This document shows positions 30,083 to 39,788 of a stretch of 64,000 nt of DNA, piece by piece. The notes under the pieces are model-generated. The model made no database searches, had not been told where the DNA came from, and saw nothing but the letters and a program-made list of their open reading frames with translations. Numbering within the stretch: the first letter of the stretch is position 1; the number at the start of each line of letters is the position of its first letter. Source of the DNA: Planctomycetaceae bacterium (GTDB taxonomy: Bacteria > Planctomycetota > Phycisphaerae > SM23-33); assembly GCA_021371965.1 (NCBI GenBank), contig JAJFVE010000153.1, positions 1-64,000 of the forward strand, read 5' to 3'. The translations under genes and the position numbers were made by a program.

Positions 30083-32920
30083 ATGAGTAAACGCTCAGGC
30101 ATTGTGGCGTGGGTGGCGATCTGCCTGGCGCTGGCGGCGGGCGGGTGCGGCGGACACGTCGCGCCGGCCCCGGCTGTCTGGGTCGCCAGCGACATGACCT
30201 CCCTCACTGAGCAGACCCAGTCCTTCGTCGATTCCATCGTCGTCGACGCCGATTTGCAGTCGGTCCGGCTCTTTGCTGCCGCCAATGAAACCGTCAGCTT
30301 CCAGGTCGTCATCGACGCCGACGAGAGCGAACTGCGCGACATCAAGGTGCGCCTGAGCGACCTGACCGGCGGCGACAACACCCGCATCGGCGCCGGGCGG
30401 TTCAGCGTGTTCCAGGCCCTGCCCGTGCGAGTCACCAGCTATCCGGCGTGGTATCTGCGCCTGGTGGACAAAGTCCCCGAGCCGGCGACGTATTATGACG
30501 CCCTGGTGCCGATGGAGGCTGTCGACAAAGGCCCCGCCCTCGACCCGCATCGGCGGCTGGTGGTCTGGGTAGACCTGGCCGTTCCCGGAAGCGCCCGCGC
30601 GGGCGAGTACGCCGCCACGCTGACGGTCTCGGCGGCAGGGCGCGCCGACGCGGTGCGGCCGATCAAGCTCAAGGTGTACGGGTTCGTCCTGCCCGACGCG
30701 CGGCCGCTGGCGGCGGTGGGCGGGTTCGACCATCGGGCGTTGTTCTCGCGATTCATCGAGCGCGACGGCAAGCCCTTCGTGCCGGTGCGGATGGATCTGC
30801 AGCACCCGCTGGTCCAGCGCGGGCTGGTGCTGATGCGTCAGCTGATGCGCCTGGGCCACGCGCACCGCCTGGACCTGTTCGAGACCTCGATGACGCCGCT
30901 GCTCAAGCGCGACCTGGCCGGCAAGGTCAAGCTCGACTGGAGCGAGTACGACGCCGTCGTGCAGCCGTACGTCAGCGGCTCGGCGTTCGACGACCACATC
31001 GCCACGGCGGCCTGGCCGCTGCCATTCAACGGCTCGTGGCCCAACAGCCAGTACTACGGCGGACCCAACAGCGCCACGTACCAGGAGACGGCCGCCCAGA
31101 TTCTGGCACAGTGCAGCCGGCACGCCTCCACGCTGGTGAAAGACAGCGGTCGCCTGTTCGTCTGGCCGCGCCGAGGCGGGACCAGCGCGTCAGCTTACGC
31201 ACAGTTCTCCGCCCTGGCGGGTATGGTTCGCACCGCCGATGCGGACCTGCCTATCCTCTCGACGCTTCCGGCCCGGCCGCCCGAGCCGACGGGCTGGACG
31301 GTGCCCAAAGACTACGGTTCGCTGGTCGACATCCACTGCCCCAGCGGCGAGTTTTTCGACGCGACCCCCGTGCCCCCCGGTCAGGGCCGCAAACGCCTGG
31401 CGGGGTTGTGGTTCACGCCGGGCCAGCCGCCTTATACGCCGGCCCTGGGCGTGGTCTCCACGCCCTGCGACGCGCGGGCGATTCCCTGGTTCGCCATGCG
31501 GTACGACTGCACGGGCTTGATGATTCCCGAGGTCATGAACTGGCCGGCGGACCCGTATGCTTCGGCCGCCGGCGCTGAGGCCCGGTTGTTCTACCCCGGC
31601 AACGCCGTCGGGCGCGGCGACGAGGTGCTGCCGTCGGTGCGGCTCAAGCGCCTGCGCCGCGGCCTGCAGGACATCGCGTACCTGTGGCTGCTCCGCCAGC
31701 GCAAGGGCCAGGATCTGGCCGACTCGCTGGCCAAGGCGATGGCCCGCTACGCCGGCCTGGCCGCCGCTGGCGATCAGTACCAGGACGTGCGGCTCGACGG
31801 CTGGGTTTCCGAGCCGGCGGCGTGGGAGATGTCGCGGCGGCTGATGGCTGGCGAGATCGAGGCTGCCCTGGCCCGTGTGCCCCCCAGCCAGCGCGAGCTG
31901 CAGGTTCGCCGCATGGACTGGCAGGAGTTCGAGGAGAAGGTCTACTCCGTGCGTGTCGAGCAGGTGCGGACACGCGTGGTCGAGATGCCCGACGGGCGGC
32001 TGCGGGCCAGCGTCCTGCTGGACCTCTACAACGAGTTTCGCCACGACACGAGCGTGGTGGCCGTCCTGGGCACGCTACCGCCGGGGTGGACGCACGTGAA
32101 AGGCACCGCCCGCATCGCCCTGCCCGCGGCCACCCGGGGCGCCGTCGAGTTGACGGCCGAAGGCATGACGCTGCCGGTGGGGTCCTCGGGCAAGATGTCG
32201 CTTCCGGTCAGCGTCAACGTCGACCGGCGATGGCAGAGGGCCCTGACCGCCGACGTGCCCTTCGTGACGGCCTTGCCCGCCGGCACGGGCGTTACCGTCG
32301 ACGGCGCCTTGGGCGACTGGCCGATCCGCCCCAGCAATGCCGCCGGCGGGTTCACGCTCATCGGACGGCGCGGCCGCACCCGCCCGCTGGCGGCGCGCCA
32401 GACGCTGGTGCAACTGCTGCGGGACGAGAACTATCTGTATCTGGCCTTTCGCTGCGACGAACCGGAGATGGGGCGCCTGGTCAGCCGGGCCGACAACTCC
32501 GTGCATTACGAGCAACTGATGGCCTGTGGCGAGGATCTCGTCGAGGTCATTCTCGATCCGGGGCGAACCGCCCAGTCGGCGCAGGACCTGTACCACATCG
32601 TGGTCAAGCCCACCGGCGTGGTCGTGGCCGAACGCGGCGTGGGATGCCAGCCCGCGCTGGGCAAATGCTCCCCCTGGCCGGCGGCGTACAAGGCGGCCGT
32701 CGCTCGCGAGGGCAGACAGTGGACGGTCGAGCTGGCGATTCCGCTGGCGGCCTTGGGACCTGCGGGTCAGTCGCGCCTCTGGGGCGTGAACTTCGCGCGG
32801 TTTGCCACCCTCGGCAGCGAGTCGTCGAGCTGGTCGGGCGCGGCGAGACACTTTTATGACCCCCGCAACCTTGGTACCATGTATCTTGGTCCTCTCGGGA
32901 CCGCTACGACCCAGCCGTAA
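30083..32920 (+). CDS. DUF4091 putative lipoprotein with CBM9-like C-terminal domain
   Basis: A 945-residue exported protein. The signal ends in ALAAGGC, a slightly irregular lipobox, so it is probably membrane-anchored. The central part resembles a glycoside-hydrolase-like barrel (VGGFDHRALFSRFIERDG onward) and carries the DUF4091 signature LFYPGNAVGRGDEVLPSVRL-KRLRRGLQDIAYLWLL at about 500-540. The last ~230 residues look like a CBM9/DOMON-type beta sandwich (VDGALGDW, NYLYLAFRCDEPEM, DLVEVILDPG). A role in binding or cutting polysaccharide is likely, substrate unknown. It ends TATTQP. Confidence 0.7.
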   Translation: MSKRSGIVAWVAICLALAAGGCGGHVAPAPAVWVASDMTSLTEQTQSFVDSIVVDADLQSVRLFAAANETVSFQVVIDADESELRDIKVRLSDLTGGDNTRIGAGRFSVFQALPVRVTSYPAWYLRLVDKVPEPATYYDALVPMEAVDKGPALDPHRRLVVWVDLAVPGSARAGEYAATLTVSAAGRADAVRPIKLKVYGFVLPDARPLAAVGGFDHRALFSRFIERDGKPFVPVRMDLQHPLVQRGLVLMRQLMRLGHAHRLDLFETSMTPLLKRDLAGKVKLDWSEYDAVVQPYVSGSAFDDHIATAAWPLPFNGSWPNSQYYGGPNSATYQETAAQILAQCSRHASTLVKDSGRLFVWPRRGGTSASAYAQFSALAGMVRTADADLPILSTLPARPPEPTGWTVPKDYGSLVDIHCPSGEFFDATPVPPGQGRKRLAGLWFTPGQPPYTPALGVVSTPCDARAIPWFAMRYDCTGLMIPEVMNWPADPYASAAGAEARLFYPGNAVGRGDEVLPSVRLKRLRRGLQDIAYLWLLRQRKGQDLADSLAKAMARYAGLAAAGDQYQDVRLDGWVSEPAAWEMSRRLMAGEIEAALARVPPSQRELQVRRMDWQEFEEKVYSVRVEQVRTRVVEMPDGRLRASVLLDLYNEFRHDTSVVAVLGTLPPGWTHVKGTARIALPAATRGAVELTAEGMTLPVGSSGKMSLPVSVNVDRRWQRALTADVPFVTALPAGTGVTVDGALGDWPIRPSNAAGGFTLIGRRGRTRPLAARQTLVQLLRDENYLYLAFRCDEPEMGRLVSRADNSVHYEQLMACGEDLVEVILDPGRTAQSAQDLYHIVVKPTGVVVAERGVGCQPALGKCSPWPAAYKAAVAREGRQWTVELAIPLAALGPAGQSRLWGVNFARFATLGSESSSWSGAARHFYDPRNLGTMYLGPLGTATTQP

Positions 32921-32949
32921 TCGCCGCCGACGCCACAGGAGTCTTTGCC

Positions 32950-34158
32950 ATGACATCAACGCCAGGATCAGGTGGTCCGCCACGCCCTTCCGTTCCGCGA
33001 CGCCCTCCCCCGCCACCGGCGTCCGGCGCGCGTTCGGCGCCCCAGCCGCGCAGCGCCGCTCCGGCCCCGGCGCAGGGGCAGGCGCAGCGCCCCGCCTACA
33101 CGCGCGGCGCGCCGCCGGCTTCCAGGACCGGATGGATCATCGGCGGGTTGATGGTTCTGGCCGTCGTCGGCATCGTGTTGGCGTTCCTGGTCACCGGTGG
33201 CGGCACGGCCGGACGCGAGAAGACCACCAACGACATGATCAAGCTGATGAAGATGGACATGCCGCCGGCGATAGTGGTCGATTCGCTGCCGACCAACTCC
33301 GGCAACGCCGGCGACGATTACGCCCTCGCCGCCAAACTCCTCAAGGACAACTACAACCAGTTGGCCATCTATATCGGCGACGAGGCGCCCGTCGGGCCCG
33401 ACGCTCGCCGCGATTACGGGATCGTGCGCGGCAACGAGGACGAAGCCGAAGTCCCCAAGGCTCTTCCTGAAGAGAAGGTCATGGCCCTGCTGCAGGAGAT
33501 CGAGACACACGTCAAGGCCGGGGCGATGAAGCAGACGATGGACTACACGTTTACGCACACGCCCCGCCAGTTCAAGGTCGCCATGCGGTTCGACGGCGCG
33601 ATCGAGCTGCTCGACGTCGCCAAGGCCATGGACTCGCTGGAGGTCTACTACCGCCGCCAGAACAAGCGTGACCAGGCCATCGCCTGCGCCCGCGCCGAGT
33701 TCGTGATGGGCTGGCACATGGCCTCGGAGGGGCGCATCGCCAACATGACGCAGGTCGGGCTGGAGATTCAGGTGATGGCCGTCGACGGCCTCAAGAGCAT
33801 CTATTCCGAAAAAGCCGACGACGCGGAAACCATCAAGACGCTCAACACGTACGTGCTCAGGATCAATAACGCCAAACAGCGCGCCATGGCGAAGCTGCTT
33901 GCGATCTGGAACGTCAACCCTGCACTGGGCGACGTGCTGTACATCGTCGAGAACGACCAGGACCCCGCCTGGCGGGCGCAGGGACTGCTCTCGCTGGCCC
34001 TGGTGCGATACGCCTATCGGAAAAAGGGCGACCCCGCCGCGGCCGAGGCTGTCCTCGATCGCTACATGAAGGACCCCAATCCGTACCTGGCCGCGGCGGC
34101 CTCGGCGGCAAGGGCCTTCACGCAGCAGGACTTCAACCAGGTCGGGGCGGGCAACTGA
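32950..34158 (+). CDS. Hypothetical single-pass membrane protein with Pro-rich N-terminus
   Basis: A 402-residue protein of unknown function. Residues 1-58 are Pro/Ala/Arg/Gln-rich and presumably cytoplasmic; one membrane helix (WIIGGLMVLAVVGIVLAFLV) lies at about 62-82, and a helical, TPR-like outer domain of ~310 residues follows (repeated Ala/Leu/Tyr helices, ending in AAAEAVLDRYMKDPNPYLAA). GGAG lies 12 nt before the ATG. It is 29 bp after the DUF4091 gene and 22 bp before pabB, so it could belong to either transcript. Confidence 0.6.
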   Translation: MTSTPGSGGPPRPSVPRRPPPPPASGARSAPQPRSAAPAPAQGQAQRPAYTRGAPPASRTGWIIGGLMVLAVVGIVLAFLVTGGGTAGREKTTNDMIKLMKMDMPPAIVVDSLPTNSGNAGDDYALAAKLLKDNYNQLAIYIGDEAPVGPDARRDYGIVRGNEDEAEVPKALPEEKVMALLQEIETHVKAGAMKQTMDYTFTHTPRQFKVAMRFDGAIELLDVAKAMDSLEVYYRRQNKRDQAIACARAEFVMGWHMASEGRIANMTQVGLEIQVMAVDGLKSIYSEKADDAETIKTLNTYVLRINNAKQRAMAKLLAIWNVNPALGDVLYIVENDQDPAWRAQGLLSLALVRYAYRKKGDPAAAEAVLDRYMKDPNPYLAAAASAARAFTQQDFNQVGAGN

Positions 34159-34180
34159 CCCGCCGCGCGGACGGCCATTC

Positions 34181-35656
34181 ATGGACCAATCTGCCGGTCA
34201 GATGATGGGCAGGATTCGAGTGCGGCCGATCGAACTCGACTGCCCCCCGGGGGCGTTGGCGCCCGCGCTGCAGGGGCAGCCGGGGGCGGTCATGCTCGAC
34301 TCCTCGGCCCTGCACGACCACTACGGGCGATACTCCGTCATCACCTGCCGCCCTCTTGAAGTGCTCACGCTTGAAGGCGGTGCGCTGCGGCGCGACGGGA
34401 AAGAACTCGCCCCCGCCCTGCGCCGCGCCTTCTGGCCGGCCTTGCGCCAGGCGCTGGGGCGCGTGAAGCTGACCGCCCCGGCCGGCGACACCCCGTACCT
34501 GCCCGGATGGTTCGGCTACGTCGGATACGAAGTGGCCAACCTCGTCGAGCGCCTCCCGGCGCCCCGCCAGAGCTTCACCCCCCTTCCCGACCTCAGACTG
34601 GCGCTGCATGATGCGGTGCTGGTCTACGACGCGCTGCGGCGGCAGTGGCAGATGGTCGAGCTGGTGTTTGACGATCCCCCCGCCGGCGCCGGCGGCGCCG
34701 CCCAGGCCCTGGGCGAGATGATCGCTCGCGCTGGCGATCTGCCGGCGGCGCCCCCGCCGGCCCCTGCCGAGCACGCCGACGCGGCCTGCCGCCCGGCCGC
34801 CGGCGCCTCATGCAACTTCACCGACGAGCAGTACCGCCGGGCCGTCGCGCGGTGCGTGGAATATATCGCCGCCGGCGACATCTTCCAGGTAAACCTCTCG
34901 CGCCGCCTGACCGTGCGCCAGGCTCCCCCGCCGGCGGCGATCTACCAGGCCCTGCGACGCCGCAACCCGGCGTGGTACGCGGCTTATCTGCAGTTTGAAT
35001 CCGGCGGCCGGTCCTGCGCCGTGCTGAGCAGCTCCCCCGAGTTATTCCTGAGCGTGCGGGGCGACCACGTCATCACGCGCCCGATCAAGGGCACCCGTCC
35101 GCGCCGCGGCGATGCAGCCGCCGACGTCGCGGCCGCCCAGGCGCTGCTGGACAGCCCCAAGGACAACGCCGAACTGGCGATGATCATCGACCTGCTTCGC
35201 AACGACCTGGGACGCGTCTGCCGCTATGGGAGCATCGCAGTTGTCGAGAAACGTCGCCTCGAGGTGCACCCGACGGTGCTGCACCTGGTGGGCACCGTCG
35301 AGGGGCGGCTGTGCCCGGGCGTGGACGCTGCGGCGCTGCTGCGGGCGACGTTCCCGGGCGGCTCAATCACCGGCGCGCCCAAGATCCGGGCGATGGAGAT
35401 TATCAACGAGATCGAGAATGTCCCTCGCGGCGTGTACACTGGGTGCATCGGCTGCATCGGCGTCGATGGCTCGTCCCAGTGGAACATCGCCATTCGCACG
35501 CTGGTCTGCGACGGCCGCGACGCGCACCTGCACGTCGGCGGCGGAATCGTCGCCGATTCGCAGCCCCAGGGCGAGCTGGACGAAACCGCCGACAAGGCCC
35601 GGGCCATGCTCGAGGCCATCGAAGAGGCGCGACGGGCCTGCGCGACATCGTCATGA
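34181..35656 (+). CDS. pabB: Aminodeoxychorismate synthase component I
   Basis: This enzyme converts chorismate and ammonia to 4-amino-4-deoxychorismate for folate. Length is 491 residues. The chorismate-binding domain has SSSPELFLSV, RPIKGTRPR (Lys at about 303, the PabB mark; anthranilate synthase has Ala here), DNAELAMIIDLLRNDLGRVC, PGGSITGAPKIRAMEII and the final GGGIVADSQPQGELDET. The glutamine amidotransferase (PabA) is not nearby. A class-IV aminotransferase that could be PabC lies at 38763-39626. An ATG at 34202 is an alternative start. It overlaps the next gene by four bases. Confidence 0.88.
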   Translation: MDQSAGQMMGRIRVRPIELDCPPGALAPALQGQPGAVMLDSSALHDHYGRYSVITCRPLEVLTLEGGALRRDGKELAPALRRAFWPALRQALGRVKLTAPAGDTPYLPGWFGYVGYEVANLVERLPAPRQSFTPLPDLRLALHDAVLVYDALRRQWQMVELVFDDPPAGAGGAAQALGEMIARAGDLPAAPPPAPAEHADAACRPAAGASCNFTDEQYRRAVARCVEYIAAGDIFQVNLSRRLTVRQAPPPAAIYQALRRRNPAWYAAYLQFESGGRSCAVLSSSPELFLSVRGDHVITRPIKGTRPRRGDAAADVAAAQALLDSPKDNAELAMIIDLLRNDLGRVCRYGSIAVVEKRRLEVHPTVLHLVGTVEGRLCPGVDAAALLRATFPGGSITGAPKIRAMEIINEIENVPRGVYTGCIGCIGVDGSSQWNIAIRTLVCDGRDAHLHVGGGIVADSQPQGELDETADKARAMLEAIEEARRACATSS

Positions 35657-36261
35657 AAACATACCCAATCATGCTCGACGTGAACGGGCGACTGGCCGTC
35701 ATCATCGGCGGCGGGACGGTGGGGCGGCGCAAGGCCCGCTCGCTGTTGGCCGCCGGCGCAATCGTGCGTGTGGTGGATCCCGCCGGGGCGGGTATCAAGG
35801 GCGCGACGGTGGTCGCCCGGGCGTATCGCAAGAGCGACCTTAAAGGCGCGGTGCTGGTCTTTGCCTGCACCGGCGATCGGGCGACCAATGCCCGCATCGC
35901 CGCCGACGCCCGCGCGGCCGGGGCGCTGGTCAACGCCGTTGACCAGGTCGAGGACTGCGATTTTCTGGCCCCGGCCGTGATCCGCCGCGGGACCGTCGTT
36001 GCGGCCGTAGGAACCGGCGGCGCCGCACCGTCGCTGGCAAAGCTGCTCAAGAAGCGTATGGCCGCCGCGATGCCACAGCAAATTGTCGGATTTGCCGCCG
36101 CACTGGAACGCATCCGGCATATGCTTCGACACCGTCCGCTGCCGCAGCAGCGTCGCCAGGCGGTCTTGAAGCAATTGGCTGGCGAGGCGGGCTACAAGCT
36201 GTTCGTGACGGGAGGCGCAAAAGCGCTTCGCCAGCAATGCCTGGAACTGTGCCGGGTTTAG
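35653..36261 (+). CDS. Precorrin-2 dehydrogenase / siroheme synthase N-domain (Met8-like)
   Basis: A 202-residue enzyme predicted to oxidise precorrin-2 to sirohydrochlorin with NAD and possibly insert iron. It starts YPIMLDVNGRLAVIIGGGTV, with the Rossmann motif GGGTVGRRKA and the family pattern of an acidic loop then AVGTGGAAPSLAKLLKKRM. Only the dehydrogenase part of CysG is present; the methyltransferase must be elsewhere. It overlaps the pabB stop and precedes hemA by 72 bp, a common siroheme/heme pairing. Confidence 0.85.
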   Translation: MKTYPIMLDVNGRLAVIIGGGTVGRRKARSLLAAGAIVRVVDPAGAGIKGATVVARAYRKSDLKGAVLVFACTGDRATNARIAADARAAGALVNAVDQVEDCDFLAPAVIRRGTVVAAVGTGGAAPSLAKLLKKRMAAAMPQQIVGFAAALERIRHMLRHRPLPQQRRQAVLKQLAGEAGYKLFVTGGAKALRQQCLELCRV

Positions 36262-36333
36262 TGCCTTCTGTACGTATAAGTTGATGCGGAAGGATAGAGA
36301 CGGCGGAACGCAATCCGCAATCCAGGAAGTATC

Positions 36334-37632
36334 ATGCGAATCCTCTGCGTGGGAGCCAGTCACAAGACCGCCGCCCTCTCGATGCGAGAGCGGCTGAGCT
36401 TCGACTGCGCCAAGGCCTCCCTCGCGCTGTCGCAGCTCGCCCGCCGCTGGCCCGCGGCCGAGTTCCTGCTGCTGTCAACCTGCAACCGCGTCGAACTCTA
36501 CGTCGCCCGCCCGCTGCATTCCCTGCCGAGCGTGCAGGACCTGGTCGAATGGCTCGGAGAGTTTCACCGCGTGCAGCCCGAAAGCTTCTCCGGCGAAACG
36601 TACAGCCTCGCCGACGCCGAGGCCCTCGCCCACCTGCTGGGCGTGGCCGCCGGGCTCGACAGCCTCGTCCCCGGCGAGGATCAGATCGTCGCGCAGGTCA
36701 AGGAGGCCTGCCGACTGGCCGATGCCGCCGGCGCCGCCCGTAGCATCATGAAGGAACTGGTCGAGGCCGCGCTGCACACGGCCAAGCACGTCCGTAGCGA
36801 GACGGGGGTGGCCGCGGGCAAAGTGTCGGTCGCCTCGGTGGCGGTGGACCTGATCCGCCAGGGGCATCCGGCGATGCAGGAGACGTGCGTGCTCGGCATC
36901 GGCGCCGGCGAGATGAGCACGCTGATGCTCAAGCACCTGGCGAAACTCGGCTGCCGAAGAATCCTGGTCGCCAATCGTTCGTTCGATCGCGCCGCGGCGC
37001 TGGCGCGCCTCTGCGGCGGCACGAGCGTGTCGTTGGAAGACCTGGGCGAGCATTTGGCGGCCGCCGACATCGTGGTGACCTCGACCGGATCGAGCGAGCC
37101 GATCATCAGCCGGGCGATGGTTGAGGCCGCACAGAAGCGCCGCGGCGGCAAGGGACTGCTGATCGTCGACATCGCCGTTCCGCGCGACGTGCATCCCGAC
37201 GCCGGGCGGGTGGATAACGTCACGCTGTACAACATCGACGGCCTCGAGCAGACCGTCCGGCGGACGATCACCCTGCGCCAGGACGAGCAGGAGCGTGCGG
37301 GCAAGATCATCGACCAGCACGTGGCCGAACTCACCGAGCGCCTGCACGTGCGGAAAGTCTCGCCCACGATCGACGCGCTCTACAAGCGGCTCGAGCGGAT
37401 CGCTTCGGAAGAACTCGCCTCGGCCCGCAACAAGCTCTCCAGCCACGCCGACGCGGCCGACGACGAGGCCGTCATCCAGCGGGCGTTGCACCGCGCCATC
37501 CGCCGCATCCTGCACGACCCCGCCAGCCGCCTGCGCCAGGACCCCGACAGCGTGCGAACGCAGGAGTTGACGGATGCCGTGCGCGAACTGTTCGGGTTGG
37601 GGAAGGAAGACGGGAAGAGTTGTGAGTTGTGA
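36334..37632 (+). CDS. hemA: Glutamyl-tRNA reductase
   Basis: The first committed enzyme of C5 tetrapyrrole synthesis, reducing glutamyl-tRNA to glutamate-1-semialdehyde. Length is 432 residues. The catalytic Cys50 sits in LLSTCNRVELY; GEDQIVAQVK and the NADPH-binding region CVLGIGAGEMSTLMLKHLA follow; the C-terminal helices include the dimerisation region. AGGAAG precedes the ATG. A TATAAG at 36275-36280 may be a -10 box. The end is convergent with the Nif3-family gene. Confidence 0.95.
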   Translation: MRILCVGASHKTAALSMRERLSFDCAKASLALSQLARRWPAAEFLLLSTCNRVELYVARPLHSLPSVQDLVEWLGEFHRVQPESFSGETYSLADAEALAHLLGVAAGLDSLVPGEDQIVAQVKEACRLADAAGAARSIMKELVEAALHTAKHVRSETGVAAGKVSVASVAVDLIRQGHPAMQETCVLGIGAGEMSTLMLKHLAKLGCRRILVANRSFDRAAALARLCGGTSVSLEDLGEHLAAADIVVTSTGSSEPIISRAMVEAAQKRRGGKGLLIVDIAVPRDVHPDAGRVDNVTLYNIDGLEQTVRRTITLRQDEQERAGKIIDQHVAELTERLHVRKVSPTIDALYKRLERIASEELASARNKLSSHADAADDEAVIQRALHRAIRRILHDPASRLRQDPDSVRTQELTDAVRELFGLGKEDGKSCEL

Positions 37633-37671
37633 GAAGAGGATCTCTCCGCGGCAGCTCTCACCGCTCACCGC

Positions 37672-38766
37672 TCACATCTGAGTGAATGGGTCTTTGTCCC
37701 TTCGTGAGATCGTCACCTTCAGCGCGGGCAGGAGCTTGAGCAGATTCTTGCGCAGCAGCGGCAAGACGGGTCGCTCGGAATTGCTGTGGCCGACGCAGAC
37801 GACCGTCATGTTGGCCGCGGCTGCGGCCAAGGCGTCGTGATGATGCATCTCGCCGGTAAGGTAGAAGTTCGCTCCAGCCGAAAGGGCCGCTCGCCAGATC
37901 GTCCCACATGATCCGGCGCAGCAGGCTGCCCGCACCACGCGCTGGCGCCGCGGACCGGCGACCTGCACCGCCGCCAGAGAAATCGCCTTCTTGATGCGGG
38001 CAATCAGTCCCAGCGCGGTCATCGCCCGCGGCAGGTCCCCCACGCGCCCCATCCCCTGCCCGTCGGGCAGAGGGTCGAGCGGGTAAATGTCGATGGCCGG
38101 TTCCTCGTAGCTGTGGGCGGCCCGGATGGCCGAGACGATCTCCCCCGCAGCCCCGCGCGGGGCCAGCACTTCCAGACGCAGTTCGTGGACCTCTTCCAAC
38201 CGCCCGCTCTTGCCGACGGCCGGGCTTGTGCCAGCCGCCCCGCGGAACGTGCCCATGCCGCTGCCGTGGAAGGAACACTCGCTGTAGCTGCCGATGCGCC
38301 CCGCTCCGGCGGCAAAGGCGGCGCGGCTGACGGCGTCAAGATTCTCAGGATGCACGAAGACCACGATCTTGGAGTTGGCGGCGGAATCCTGCGGCTCCAG
38401 TGGTTGGGGCCCCTGCAGGCCCATCACCGCGGCGAGGGCGTCGTTGGTGCCGCCGGCGGCCACGTCCAACGCGGTGTGCGGGCAGTAGACGGCCAGGCCC
38501 GTTCTCGCCGCCCGCCAGGCGACGGCATGCTCCTGCGCGGTGACACGCGAGATTGGCTTGAAGATGAGGGGGTGGTACGCCATGACCATCTCGGCGCGGG
38601 CGGCGGCGGCCTCATCGAGCACCTCGCCCGTCAGGTCGATGCACAGCATGACGCGGCGCACCGGCGCGGCGCGGTCGCCCAGCAGCAGACCGGTGTTGTC
38701 CCACTCCGCCGCCAGGTGCGGCGGGGCCAGCGTCTCCAGAGCGGCGGCGACATCCCGAACGTTCAT
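37672..38766 (-). CDS. Nif3/YbgI-family dinuclear-metal protein
   Basis: A 364-residue Nif3-like hydrolase-fold protein of uncertain biochemical role, often linked with GTP cyclohydrolase I type 2. Metal ligands appear in MAYHPLIFKP, CPHTALDV and the closing CVGHSNSERPVL. A central PII/CutA-like insert (KIVVFVHPENLDAVSRAAFA … SYEEPAIDIYPL) is present, as in longer family members. The ATG overlaps the stop of the class-IV aminotransferase upstream. Confidence 0.85.
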   Translation of the reverse strand: MNVRDVAAALETLAPPHLAAEWDNTGLLLGDRAAPVRRVMLCIDLTGEVLDEAAAARAEMVMAYHPLIFKPISRVTAQEHAVAWRAARTGLAVYCPHTALDVAAGGTNDALAAVMGLQGPQPLEPQDSAANSKIVVFVHPENLDAVSRAAFAAGAGRIGSYSECSFHGSGMGTFRGAAGTSPAVGKSGRLEEVHELRLEVLAPRGAAGEIVSAIRAAHSYEEPAIDIYPLDPLPDGQGMGRVGDLPRAMTALGLIARIKKAISLAAVQVAGPRRQRVVRAACCAGSCGTIWRAALSAGANFYLTGEMHHHDALAAAAANMTVVCVGHSNSERPVLPLLRKNLLKLLPALKVTISRRDKDPFTQM

Positions 38767-39626
38767 GTGGCCTCCCGGGCCGGCCCGCACTCGGCCGCCA
38801 GCAGCGATTCGTAGGCGTCCATCAATCGCCGCGTGAGTTCGCCGGGCTTTTCGTCACCCACGCCGTGGCGCTCGACGCGCGCCACCGGGCGAATGCCGCT
38901 GGTCGAGGACGTCAGAAAGATCTCCTTGGCCGCAAGCATCTCCTTGACCGTCAGCGGCGTTTGATCGTCACAGGGAATCGCGAGCCGCCGGGCCAGTTCG
39001 AGCACAGCCGACCGCACAATGCCCGGCAGCACAGGCGTGTTCAACGGCGGCGTGCAGAGCTTGCCCTCGATCGCAAGAAAAACATTGCAGAAGCACGCCT
39101 CGGCCAGGTGCGACGCGGGCGTGTACCACAGCGCCTCGTCGGCGCCGGCGGCCGCGGCGTGCTGGCGGGCCAGCATGCGCGGAAAGTAACAGCCGGTCTT
39201 GTACCCGCACGTGGGGTCTTCGACATTCTGGCGGAAGGGGGCGATCATGACCGTCAGGCCGCTTTCGTACCAGTCGTGGGGATACTGCGGCAGCGGCTCG
39301 GCCGTGACGACCGTGGTGGCGGCGCCGCCGTGGACGCTGCCCGGCGAGAGCGTGATGCGCATGCGAGCGTCGGCCAGTTCGTTGGCGGCCAGCACATCGG
39401 AGCACGCTCGCTCGAGGGTGGCCGCGTCGGTGTCATTGCGCAGCCCCAGCCGCTCGACCGTCTGCATCAGCCGCGCCAGATGCGCTGGCAGGCGAAACAC
39501 CCGCCCGCCGCGCGCCAGCATCGTGGTAAACGCCGAGGCCCCATGCAGCACCGCCGAATCGAAGACGCTGACGCAAGCCTGCTCGGCCGGAATGATTTGC
39601 CCATTGAAATAGACGCTGTTACCCAT
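38763..39626 (-). CDS. Class-IV aminotransferase / 4-amino-4-deoxychorismate lyase-like
   Basis: A 287-residue fold-type IV PLP enzyme. It opens VYFNGQIIPAEQACVSVFDS, has the lysine segment GYKTGCYFPRMLARQ, SHLAEACFCNVF and TSSTSGIRPVARVE near the end. It could be aminodeoxychorismate lyase (pabC), a branched-chain or a D-amino-acid transaminase; pabB 3 kb away favours pabC mildly. It forms a two-gene unit with the Nif3 protein. Confidence 0.75.
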   Translation of the reverse strand: MGNSVYFNGQIIPAEQACVSVFDSAVLHGASAFTTMLARGGRVFRLPAHLARLMQTVERLGLRNDTDAATLERACSDVLAANELADARMRITLSPGSVHGGAATTVVTAEPLPQYPHDWYESGLTVMIAPFRQNVEDPTCGYKTGCYFPRMLARQHAAAAGADEALWYTPASHLAEACFCNVFLAIEGKLCTPPLNTPVLPGIVRSAVLELARRLAIPCDDQTPLTVKEMLAAKEIFLTSSTSGIRPVARVERHGVGDEKPGELTRRLMDAYESLLAAECGPAREAT

Positions 39627-39684
39627 ACGTGGGAAGTCTATCCCTCCCTGTCGCCGATGGCAATCGCGTCCTTCTTCATCCAGA

Positions 39685-39783
39685 AGAGAACACGAATGTC
39701 ACGAAAAAGACGAATGGAGAAGAAACGAAGCAGATGCGACTCTCGTTCTTGTTTCTTATCCCTTCGTGACATTCGTGTTCTCT
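39685..39783. repeat. Inverted repeat with perfect 20-bp arms
   Basis: AGAGAACACGAATGTCACGA at 39685-39704 is exactly complementary to 39764-39783, with about 60 bp of GAAG/TTCTT-rich sequence between. It fills the gap between nikR and the class-IV aminotransferase gene. It may act as a terminator after nikR. Confidence 0.75.
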
Positions 39784-39788
39784 TTGGG

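Noticed and set aside
34181..35656. Anthranilate synthase (trpE)
   Set aside because: The PIKGT motif has Lys where TrpE has Ala, favouring aminodeoxychorismate synthase.
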